From Strigamia acuminata (taxonomy: Eukaryota > Arthropoda > Chilopoda > Geophilomorpha > Linotaeniidae), in contig OX442315.1 of the NCBI GenBank assembly GCA_949358305.1, forward strand, positions 11,124,427 through 11,188,426: a DNA stretch of 64,000 nt, written 5' to 3'. Below, one piece after another: positions 10,170 through 20,000 of this stretch. Each line of letters starts with the position of its first letter. Positions within the stretch are counted from its first letter, which is position 1. Under the pieces are notes generated by a model. The model did no database searches. It was not told the origin of the DNA and saw only the letters and a list, made by a program, of their open reading frames with translations. A program made the translations under genes and the position numbers.

Positions 10170-12127
10170 AGTAACAATAACTATCTCGTGTTTGATACCT
10201 ATTAATCACTGAAGGAAAATCAATTGTAATCATGTTAATTGTCAGAAAGTTTTTTTTCAGACATTTTACATTTTTATTTCCTTGATATCTGATTTCATGA
10301 AGGTGAAATCCAAAGAATGAAATGAACTTGCACAATCTGGTGTCGTTTAATACCGTTGTAATGTTTCTGTAACGTTTCGGTTTCGGTTCTTGCAGTTCGA
10401 ATCTCGTAGGTTACAAATTTTTTCGGTAATTTTTGAATTGAGGGCTCCCTCCCCCACCCCCAGACCATACATTTACCGTTGCACTTACACATACTGTATC
10501 ATTGGGAAATGTTCATATTTTACTCCAGAAGAAAATTTTTTTATTTTTAGCGACATAAAAATTAAATCAAAGTACTTCCCGGGGGAAAATCAAGGAAACC
10601 TATTTTAAAATCAATACAAATTGTCACTTATCACGACACGGGGAAATCTGGTCTTTTCACCTTCAATTTGAAGTATTAATGGCTATTTTGGTACAAAAAA
10701 TAAAACTATGGCTGTTGTGTTTCTTGCTTTGGATTGCACTGATTGTAGTTGGATGTAGTCAAAGGAAGTCAGACACGAGGCATCACGTACAAGAATATTT
10801 GCATAAGTGTTTATTCAATTGTCGAAAATACACAAGTGGCAATGCGCAAGGGCAGCGCCACAAATTAACAATCTAAGATAATGGAGTGCCAAACACTCCA
10901 ATGGCCTCTTGTGTTTTACACATGTTTGGCTTTGAATTCTTTCCCCAGTTGCTAAAATATCATGAGAACAATGAGGACAAAGTTCAGCAAACAACAATGT
11001 CGTTATTGTAGTCACTTCCTCGTTTTATACAGCTTATTTGCTTACCCAGCCACTTAGCTACATGAATAGAATTCCATGTGGTGATCCCAGATCAAAGATC
11101 ACCGAAAAGACAGACAATAAATAATTAATCGTTTAAAAAGTACTTGTAATTTTTTAATAAGAATAAAGAATTTGGTTTTATTAGAATTATTTGCTTCTAT
11201 TCTGCACAATACAACCCCACTTACCACTCACCACTCACCACTCACATTCCTAACAAGTGAATCACTCTCACACCTGCAGAATGTTGACCCACATTCAGAT
11301 GACCCGTGTCCAGACTGACCATGTGACGAGTCCAGGCAATGGATACTAATCCACTTCCTATTATTGGAGACCGTAAATATTGCTGAAACAAGAAAACTAC
11401 CGTAGCAACATCGCAGCCTCAACAACTATCAACATCGCAGTCTCAACGATCAAACCGACATAAACCACGCGGAGTGACCGAGGATTGATGCCATTTGTGA
11501 CCCTATGTAAAGCAGAATACCTTAAATCAAACTTGGATTTACCACCATTTATGTATTCGTACCAAAGGACAGTTGAATTTACGATCAATCCAGTTTATTC
11601 TGGACGGAATTAAGTACCATTTTCCTCGTCGCTGCAATTGTACTGTAAACCAAACAATAGTTGCCCTTGCCTTTTGGTAAGAGAGAACTGCCACCAAACA
11701 AAGGACGAATAAGACTAGTCTTAACTAGAACGAAGCGATAGCGCCAAATTTAGTTAGCCATTTGTTTGGAATTACCAAATTTGGCCACCCCGATTAAAAA
11801 CGATTTGAAAAAATACCTCCTAGACCAAGAAGACAGACCGAGTAGCAATCTACAAGAAACGACACATTTAAATCCTGTTAAAATACCGTTACTTATAGCA
11901 TTTTATCATGTCAGCCAAGAATCACCTTGGATTAAATTCATTTATTTGTACAATTAAGATATTGAATAAAAATGATTATTAAATTATGTCAATTTAAATA
12001 TTAATTTATTTAAACAAGTAAGAATAAAAGGTAAGTATCAAAGTGAAACCTCGTTAATTGATAAGACCAAGTCGGATCACGACAACCATAAAAAAAATAT
12101 TGCTAGAGTTGTAAATGTTGAAATCAA
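10170..12127. other. R1 upstream region, partly duplicated upstream of R2
   Basis: No gene is supported. About 10,165-10,330 matches the R2 upstream flank (52,340-52,520) and about 10,540-11,030 matches 54,285-54,640 (shared GCGACATAAAAATTAAAT and CACTTATCACGACACGGGG). The R2 side carries about 1.8 kb of extra AT-rich DNA between the two blocks. A short CACTCAC tandem lies at about 11,222-11,246. Small open frames here have no coding features. Confidence 0.5.
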
Positions 12128-12460
12128 TTTTATTGTGTCTTGTAACACTTGATTGTTGTAGATTCACAATGCGCGAGATAAAGGAGCAGGCATGACCATT
12201 TCAGGAATTAATATATCTGTAACTGGTACAGTGTCAAGTAGTCAAAACTCCGAAATTTTCTTGATGGCAATTTTCTTCTGTACTAATTTTATGTACCTCA
12301 CTTGATGTCGATTATTGTAATTCACGTATGTTCAGCTTCAATCACTATTATTATGGAAACTGCAAACCAATATATATGGTCACTTTATTGTTTCACACTC
12401 CAATTTTGTACATGTAGATTCTCATCAGGTGATGTGATCGTGATTCACATCCACTTTATT
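12128..12460 (-). repeat. Second copy of the R1 3' flank (relic of a paralogue?)
   Basis: About 330 bp align imperfectly with 1-290 in the same orientation. Shared blocks include GATTCACAATGCGC-AGATAA at 12,164 and at about 10, TTGATGGCAATTTTCTTCT, and TCAATCACTATTATT. A minus-strand AATAAA is at about 12,130. This is the flank expected downstream of an R-type gene on the minus strand. A further paralogue may once have lain between R1 and R2, with its body now lost or displaced near the gypsy insertion. Confidence 0.6.
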
Positions 12461-12919
12461 CACTTAACAAGGACAAGAGTCAGCCAAGTTGTTAAATTAA
12501 ATGTTTATTTTTAAGTTTTAAGCATTCGGCTTGTATGTTGGTCGCTTTAGTGTGTTTATGGTATGTAAATTATTTGGGGAAAAAAGATGCATATTATGAG
12601 CATGGAGCTCTTCCTGGGAGTCTACTTGCGGATCATTGTTTGATTTGTTCTTTTTATAACTGTTTTGAATAATAAAGTCTGTCTAGTTTAGAAATCCATC
12701 TTAAACGGTTTGTCACGGCCCGGCATTAACGCGTCTTGTAATCCTGTCAGATTGTTGTGTTTGTAGGCGTTTTCCGTGTGTTCCTAACCATTGTTTTGTT
12801 TAAACTCCTAATAAATCCTTAAACCTAATATTTGAGTTTGCCTACCTTTTCACCTCATTTTGTATTCATTCTTATCCTTTGACTCAGTCTGGAGTGGCTC
12901 AATTCAGCCATATCAGACT
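12461..12919. other. Intergenic flank left of the gypsy element
   Basis: I see no gene, repeat or RNA here. It is AT-rich single-copy-like sequence up to the AGTC target duplication (12,920-12,923). Confidence 0.5.
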
Positions 12920-12923
12920 AGTC

Positions 12924-14062
12924 TGTGGTGACCTCAAATATTCCTATTTGAGTGCGCACCATATTTCCAAATTGTCTTATAAACATATTCAACAAGCTTA
13001 TATGTTTTGTTTCAAGGTAAATTGAAATAAAACATACATTAATAAAATATAAAACAAGACACAATATTACCCAAATAATATTGTGTTTTGCAGCAAGTTT
13101 TGGCCCAGCAACAGCGTCAACCAATCGCGCTGCAGCGTGCATTGCTTTGATGATGCTGCTAGGCGTGTGCCTGGGCGGAGCATCCCTTCCCCTCGCGCGT
13201 GCCCGGCTCGATTGTTGCACACGACCCGAAGGCGGCCGTGTGTGATCTTCATGCAACTCGTCATCTGCGCAGCTTTTCTGAGCAGATTTAGAAGTGAGCC
13301 AAACGGTTTTGGCCCACTCTTCCCGCACTCTTGATTCCACCTCCAAACTGTTCACAACCGTGTCAAACTTCTGCCAAAACTGCAAAGTGTGATCTGTGAT
13401 TCTTGGACGAATTGAGTTTCATCGCTAGTCTGTACCCACTGTACGGAATAGCAACTTTCTAGCTTGAATTACTACACGTAATTTAAGCCATTTCTGTGTG
13501 TGAATTGACATTGAGCTTGCTCTGTCGATTTGTAGTTCTTTGTGTCGAGCTTGCTCCACAAAGAAATCTGTGTGAAACTAACATCGAGTTTACTCTGTTA
13601 GTTTGAAGGCTTTGTGTTGAGTTTAACTCCACAAAGCGAATTGTGTTAAGACGGATTGTTACGTCGAGCTTGCTCCGTAATAATCAAACCGCTGTGTGCA
13701 AGACGTATTCTCGTGTCGAGCTTGCTCCGCGAGGATTTTAGAATATTTTAGCAACGTATTTTAGCGTCGAGTTTACTCCGCTAAAATCCCGCGCTCACAC
13801 GACGCCATCGACGCCATCTTGGAGCCAACGGTCAACTGTGAGTGTAGATATTGAAGAAGAAGCCAGATCGACCCCAAACATTTTGAATAATACCTCCTTT
13901 GTATTTTGAACAATTAAAGCTATCTAATTTTTCCTTTACTCTGTGTAAAATCATTCCCCTAGACAAACATTTGGCCACAGAGTAGAAGTCCTGTACGGCA
14001 TCTCTACGACGATTGCTTGTTAAATTTACCTAATTTAATAAGTAAAAACCCGGATCGCCGCA
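12924..14062 (+). repeat. Gypsy 5' LTR (1,139 bp)
   Basis: Begins TGTGGTGACCTC and ends GGATCGCCGCA. It is the same length as the 3' LTR at 31,463-32,601. The middle holds the seven-hairpin array (13,504-13,787). An AATAAA occurs near 13,035. Open frames on either strand inside it are duplicated exactly in the other LTR and show no coding features. Confidence 0.95.
13504..13787 (+). promoter_or_regulatory. Seven-hairpin array in the 5' LTR
   Basis: Seven short hairpins: 13504-13529, 13536-13565, 13575-13604, 13610-13636, 13654-13685, 13708-13735 and 13758-13787. Each has a 7-10 bp outer stem of its own sequence, a two-base bulge on the 5' side (TC in five, TT in two), and an inner stem-loop GAGC-TT-GCTC or GAGT-TT(A)-ACTC. 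Outer stems differ completely between copies but pair in each (for example CTTTGTG/CACAAAG, AACTAACA/TGTTAGTT, TTTTAGCG/CGCTAAAA), and the inner C-G/T-A change is compensated. This covariation points to selected RNA (or single-strand DNA) structure. Function is unknown: packaging, dimerisation, export, translation or protein binding are options. Confidence 0.75.
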
Positions 14063-14064
14063 CT

Positions 14065-14082
14065 TGGGGGCCCGTCCGGGAT
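14065..14082 (+). promoter_or_regulatory. Gypsy primer binding site, tRNA-Pro type
   Basis: TGGGGGCCCGTCCGGGAT begins two bases after the 5' LTR. It differs at one position from the well-known tRNA-Pro primer site of murine leukaemia virus (TGGGGGCTCGTCCGGGAT), so a tRNA-Pro is the likely primer for minus-strand synthesis. Confidence 0.85.
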
Positions 14083-14154
14083 AGTTTTGATTGTTAAAAC
14101 CCGATTTTTGCGAAAAAATCCTTTATTTCCATTGTTCTTTTTCAATTTGACAAA

Positions 14155-17049
14155 ATGGCGACGCCAATGCAAATTGTAAAACGACAGCGAGGTCGACCAA
14201 GCACTCAGAAACGAGCAGCGACGGTTTTGCCGGCTCTCGAGCCTGAAATGCTTACAGAGAAAATTATTTCTGAAGAAATAACACCAGTTCCAGATCCGAA
14301 ACAACTTAAGGATGCTGAAAATGAAGTTGCTAGAGCATTAAGCGCTTCAAGTGCGAGTTCTAACGACCAAGAACTCCCGCCACTTCCACTGGAGGAAGTG
14401 GAAAATACGTTACGTGAAATGGAAAGTGAATCGTCTCACGAATCACCTCCTCGCATGACCATGTTGGATGCTTTGAGAAATCAAGCACGCCAAGATGGCG
14501 CCCAAATAACGGACGACATGACGGTGGAAGAGATTCATCGCGCCATGATACGACTTCACACTGATCGTGCCGTTTCAAATTTACAATTTGAAATGGAACG
14601 AAAAGAAGCTGAGCTTCAACAACAAAAAGCGGAGGTTGAACTCCAACATATGGAACTCAATCGACAAAATGAGGAATTTCTAGCCCAAAAAGCTAGAGAA
14701 TACCGATTAAAAGGTGAAGTGGAAGATCTTTCTAAAATGAACACTAGAAATGAACTTTCAATTCGCTCACACCAAGAGGCGCGAAGACAGCTCGAGCTTA
14801 CCAAAAGTAAGCTGGAGCAGAAAAATAAAGAATTGATTGATTTGGCAGACCACTACCAACGCAATCATAATCAACTAGTGAGATATGCTGCTGAATTAGA
14901 CACACGTGCTAAAACACAGCGTACTCGCGAAAGCAAAATAGCTAAGCGTGAAGACGAGATTTTTCACTCGCTGGATCAACCCAGTACGAGCGGACAAGTC
15001 AAGTCTAGCAACCCTGCTAAGCGATTACAACCAGAAGAATCGCAAAGTCAAATAAATGAGAATGAAATTCTCCGAGCTGATTTGTTGCGCGCTCAAGAAG
15101 AGCTTGCAGAAATGAAAGATCGTTTGCAAGCAAGGAATTATACTGACCAATTGGTGCAACCAGAAATGGCTGCGCCAACTGTCCCTATTTTGACTCCCGA
15201 AACAATAACAATTTCCGTTGTTTCAGAGTTAAGTAGCCAATCTGGATTATCGAGTGATGACGACCAACGTTCGCGTCGCCGCCATCGCTCAAAAAGAAAA
15301 CGTCCTTCAGATTCCGAGGAACGGAGAGCTGATCGCAATCCGCTCCCAGGTAATCGAAATCCTATTTTTCACAACAGTGACCGACTGCTGGGGATGGTAG
15401 ACGATCGAAATAGGCGGCATGAAACAGGTATTCACGTTGCTCGAACGATACCACTGACTCAACAACAAGATTCGTCGAAAAGAAGTCGACGAGAAATGAA
15501 TCCAGCACGCGAACCACCCGACGGACATGAAAGCCCGCCAGGTGGGGGTCAGTATAGAAGAAATCCACCAGATGGAGGAAATCCAGATGGACATGGAGAT
15601 GGACCACCTGGAGGTGGACGTCGACCGCCAGACGATGACGGCGACCCACCCGACCCACCTGAAACGCCACATTTCAACACGCCTTCGAATTCACAATCTG
15701 ATTCAAGGTCGGATTCTGATGCGAATGCGCAACAAGAACGCGATAATCGACATCGATCTCATCGACGTCGACATCGAGGCCACTCTTCACGGCGTAATAC
15801 ACATTATTACACTGCTGAAGAAATTGATCGATTATTAGCTGATCGTCGATCTTCCGATCGATCTGACGCTACTGCCGATAATGCTGACATTGCACTACGA
15901 CAGAAAATTGCTCAATATACTGCCAACAACTGGACTCACGATCTAGTTGATGAAAGAACTATTAGATGGGATCACATCAAACCCGCTTTATTCGATGGAG
16001 AATGGGAAGCTGGATCCACTCTTTTAGATGAAGTTTTACGAATTTCAAGGTTGAATGGCATTGCATGTCACACTGCTTTGAAAAGAGTAGTACCAAAAGC
16101 TCTTATAGATCGAGCTGAGAAATGGTTTTATTCTAAACAATTTCAAAACTGGAACCACTTTGTAGAAGAATTCATGACTGAGTATGGAGAGTCAAGTGAA
16201 GACTTATTACAAATGTGGGATAATCTTTCTCAAAATAAAGGCGAAAGTCTTCGCTCTTATTTAAGAAGGACTGAAGATTTATTGGTCACTCTCCCGTATA
16301 CGATGGGAGACGCAGCCATTGATCGTCAATTCCGTCGTGGATTGACAGATTATTCAAAAAATGTTCTACTTTCTGTACGAGCACCTTATCCGGGTGGTTT
16401 CGCTGAATTAGCCAAATTTATGCGAGCTAACCAGATAAGAATTGATGAAAATTATAAGGCTTACTTACCAGCTGATGAAAAGGTTGCGTACGCTAAGCGA
16501 CAGCAAAGGAGAAAAGAATTGGCAAAAGACACACGTTTTGCTAATACCCCTCTTTTGCAACCCCCAAAACGAGGAGATTTTTTGGCAGAGACTGCTAAGG
16601 AATCTAGAAAGGGATCGGATGGGAAAAATCCACATCCAACCCCTAAAGCTCACTTAGCCGAAGTGACAGATATGGAAGCTGCTTCTGAACCAGAGAAATC
16701 TGACTCGGAACCAGAAAGCGAGGCTGCAGCTGCTTTATTAGCCCGTAATAACGCAGTAGCTCGAAAATTTGGACCAAAGATGGCGCCTAAAAACGTTACT
16801 TTTGGTTCACCAAAGACAGACGCGCTCAGTAGATCGAAGTCGCCGACCCCGAAAAAGGACGAAGCCAAACGCTCAAGCTCGCCTTCGCCAAAAGTCGCAA
16901 AATCACCTGCTACTGACCCGTGTAACATTTGCAAAAAATTAGGACATTGGGCTAAAGAATGTCCTGATAGGAAAACGAGCAAAGACAAGATTATTGAGGA
17001 GTTCGAAAAATCGATGAAATCAATCGGCGAACTTCTAAAAAACTTGTAA
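14155..17049 (+). CDS. Gypsy Gag polyprotein (964 aa)
   Basis: Structural protein of the retrotransposon particle. ATG at 14155 is the first in the leader, 72 nt past the PBS. Residues 1-60 are basic and Ser/Pro-rich. About 130-260 is a strong coiled coil rich in Glu, Gln and Arg. About 360-560 is low-complexity Arg/Ser, Pro/Gly and Asp-rich. About 600-760 resembles the retrotransposon-gag capsid domain (LFDGEWEAGSTLLDE, AEKWFYSKQF, RQFRRGL). A CCHC zinc knuckle (Cys923, Cys926, His931, Cys936) binds RNA. It is longer than most gypsy Gags because of the coiled-coil and low-complexity parts. The stop at 17,047 directly follows a -1 slippery site leading to pol. Confidence 0.92.
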   Translation: MATPMQIVKRQRGRPSTQKRAATVLPALEPEMLTEKIISEEITPVPDPKQLKDAENEVARALSASSASSNDQELPPLPLEEVENTLREMESESSHESPPRMTMLDALRNQARQDGAQITDDMTVEEIHRAMIRLHTDRAVSNLQFEMERKEAELQQQKAEVELQHMELNRQNEEFLAQKAREYRLKGEVEDLSKMNTRNELSIRSHQEARRQLELTKSKLEQKNKELIDLADHYQRNHNQLVRYAAELDTRAKTQRTRESKIAKREDEIFHSLDQPSTSGQVKSSNPAKRLQPEESQSQINENEILRADLLRAQEELAEMKDRLQARNYTDQLVQPEMAAPTVPILTPETITISVVSELSSQSGLSSDDDQRSRRRHRSKRKRPSDSEERRADRNPLPGNRNPIFHNSDRLLGMVDDRNRRHETGIHVARTIPLTQQQDSSKRSRREMNPAREPPDGHESPPGGGQYRRNPPDGGNPDGHGDGPPGGGRRPPDDDGDPPDPPETPHFNTPSNSQSDSRSDSDANAQQERDNRHRSHRRRHRGHSSRRNTHYYTAEEIDRLLADRRSSDRSDATADNADIALRQKIAQYTANNWTHDLVDERTIRWDHIKPALFDGEWEAGSTLLDEVLRISRLNGIACHTALKRVVPKALIDRAEKWFYSKQFQNWNHFVEEFMTEYGESSEDLLQMWDNLSQNKGESLRSYLRRTEDLLVTLPYTMGDAAIDRQFRRGLTDYSKNVLLSVRAPYPGGFAELAKFMRANQIRIDENYKAYLPADEKVAYAKRQQRRKELAKDTRFANTPLLQPPKRGDFLAETAKESRKGSDGKNPHPTPKAHLAEVTDMEAASEPEKSDSEPESEAAAALLARNNAVARKFGPKMAPKNVTFGSPKTDALSRSKSPTPKKDEAKRSSSPSPKVAKSPATDPCNICKKLGHWAKECPDRKTSKDKIIEEFEKSMKSIGELLKNL

Positions 17050-20000
17050 GCGCGCATCCCGACGGTCTAGTGGATGCGACGCCTACCGCCTCGGAAAATG
17101 AACTAACACCATCTCAAATTTTGGATGATTTTTTAAATACTCAGATTAAATTAGAATTAGAAAATAATTTAATATTTCCAAAAATTGATGTTTCCAATTT
17201 AAGGCTTGTGCTGCAAAATGAGAACATCACTGAAGAATTTTTTAAAGAAAAAGTTCAACAAATAAAAATTGATTGGGAATCTAAAATAAAAGATGCTGTT
17301 ACTTTACTTGATGAAAAAACTAGGCCAACACCTGAAATCATTGAAAGGTCAGATAAAATTGATTTACCTGGTCTTGATGAATGTATTGAAAAATTAATGG
17401 CTGCAACGCTAGTCACTAATGATTTATTGGACGAATTACCATTAGATCCGCCGATAGAAATTAAGCCACCGCGACGTTTTAAGTGCAAGTACGCGGACAT
17501 ACCAAACAGCAATGATTTGCCGACGATTCGATTGCAGACGGCAAACGGTATGATAACAGGGATGTTAGACTCTGGAGCTAATCGAAGCTTCATGGCCTAC
17601 TCCGTAGTAATTTCGCTGAAACTGGAAGATGAAATTCGACCAATTGGACCGGATGTGAGAGTTACGACTGCTTCTGAAGATGTAGTCCCTGAAGGAACTC
17701 TCCTACTTTCTTTTGCGTGGACACACGGGATGTTAAGTCATCCATTCATAATTTTAAGAAATAAATATCCTATTATTTTATTAGGATGTGATTTCATGAA
17801 TCGACTCAATATTCAACCAAATCCTAAGACCATGTCTTGGAATTTTGTCAAGTCTTTGAAAGAAGATTTACCTTTTGTTCCTCAAGCGATTCTTGATCGT
17901 TATCAAGAGTTCCTTGATCCACCCGAAGAAATCATGAGACGCGACTTTATTAAAGCAAATCACATGAAAGCTGGCTCTGCCACTGCGTGTCAAGCTAAAG
18001 TTGCAAATGAAGAAAATATAGTACAAAGACTTGTTAGCGACGCTAATTTGTCAATGGAAAATAATTTAATGCTTGAAAAAGTATTAAAGAAACATGAAAA
18101 GATTTTATCACGCCGACCAGGTAGAACACACCTCGTTAGGCATGAAATTAAACTGGACACTAAAGTTCCTATTAGAGTTCCGTTTAAAAGTGTAAATCCA
18201 CAAAAACGTGAAATTATCCGTCAAATCTGTCAAGACATGTTGGATAATGGATACGTTGAACAAGCCACTGGAGACTATGGAATGCGAATAGTTCTAGTGA
18301 TGCGTCCGGATTGTGATCCGAGACTCTGCATTGATTTTAGACCACTCAATGCACATACATTATACGACCCTCCTCAAATGCCGAGCATTGAGGAAATCTT
18401 GCGAGAACTCGGAAGATTTGAATGGGTCACAACGATAGATTTGTCAAAAGGCTATTGGCAGATAGAGGTTCATCCGAACGACCGTGCTAAAACTGCGTTT
18501 TGGAGCCCTTTGGGTCGACTACAATTTCGAGTCATGCCCTTTGGCCTCGTAAATGCGCCGTCAACTTTCCAAAAATTGATAGAAAAAATTTTGGGTGACG
18601 CCTATCGAAAATTCGCATGGGCATACCTCGATGATATAATTATTATATCTAAAAATTTTGAAGAACACATGATTCATCTGGAAGAAATTCTGAGTAAACT
18701 TGAAAATGCAAATCTTCATGTTCATCCAGAAAAATCAAAATTTGGCAGAAAAGAATTAACTTTTCTTGGTTACAAGTTAAGTGTTCAAGGAGTCAGTGTC
18801 GACCCTAAAAAAGTCGCCGCTATAAAGGAAATGCCAGCTCCTTCAAATTTGAAAGAGTTGCAGAGATTTTTGGGAATGGTAAACTTTTTTCACCGATTAC
18901 TCAAGAATCTAGCAGTCATGACGGAACCTCTACGTCCTTTACTCAAAAAGGATGTGGAATTTATTTGGTCAGAAATTCATCAAGAAGCTTTTGATCAAAT
19001 AAAAGATGCTTTAACAAATGCAGAAACAATGGCCATGCCTGATTTGACAGAACCATTTATTGTGCATACCGACGCCAGCAGAAAAGGACTAGGCGCCGCG
19101 CTTATGCAAATGAGGGAAATCGATGATCAAAATATCGAAGTGCCTTGTGTTTATGCCAGCAGAAGTTTGCAACCTGCTGAGATAAATTACAGCGCCACAG
19201 AATTGGAGTGCCTAGCGGTAATCTGGGCATTACGTAAATTTCGACATTATTTGGAATTTACCACATTCATAGTTAGGACTGACCATCAAGCACTAAAATG
19301 GTTGATGCAGTTAGACGAACCTGCCGGAAGGTTAGCGCGTTGGCAAATGGAGCTGATGCGCTATTCTTTCGAAATACAATACATTAAAGGTCCACTAAAT
19401 GTTTTAGCGGATGCTTTATCCAGATCACCGATTGACAAACCGGAAAATCCTGAAGATGATGGAGATAATGACGAATTATTATCTTACTGTCCATCACCTC
19501 AACGAAATTGGAAAATGGGAAAGTTTCATGAGCTTCCTGTCTCCACGCTGGAGGAAAAGGAAGATCATGAATTCGTCAACTATTGGACTAAAATCTATGA
19601 CCCCTCTGAGGAATCAGATGACGTCATAAGAGCGCAAATTTCAAGGAAATTCCAAGTTCCTTCGTCAAATGTTTTAATAAAAGCATTTGTCGCCAAAATT
19701 GTAGAACGTCTTGATTGTGAACCTCCCACAAGGGAAGACATAATTAAGGCACAGAAAGAAGATAAAGTGTGCCAATTGATGCGTAATTTTTTAAATTGTA
19801 ATCAATTTCCGCCTGACGTCACAACGCGACTCCAGAGGAAACAATATAGAAAACACGCAACCACCTTCTTAATTGAAGACGACTTATTAATGCAATTTCA
19901 TCCCACAATGTCTGATGAATTGGGGGAGGATGGGAGAGCACTCAAAGTTTTTGTACCTCAGACATTGAAGTATAAAATTATTTGGCTGATGCATGGCCAC

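Noticed and set aside
12918-13385. Minus-strand open frame of 155 aa in the gypsy LTR (repeated as 31,334-31,924)
   Set aside because: It lies wholly in LTR or LTR edge sequence, has no recognisable motif, and is duplicated only because the LTR is.
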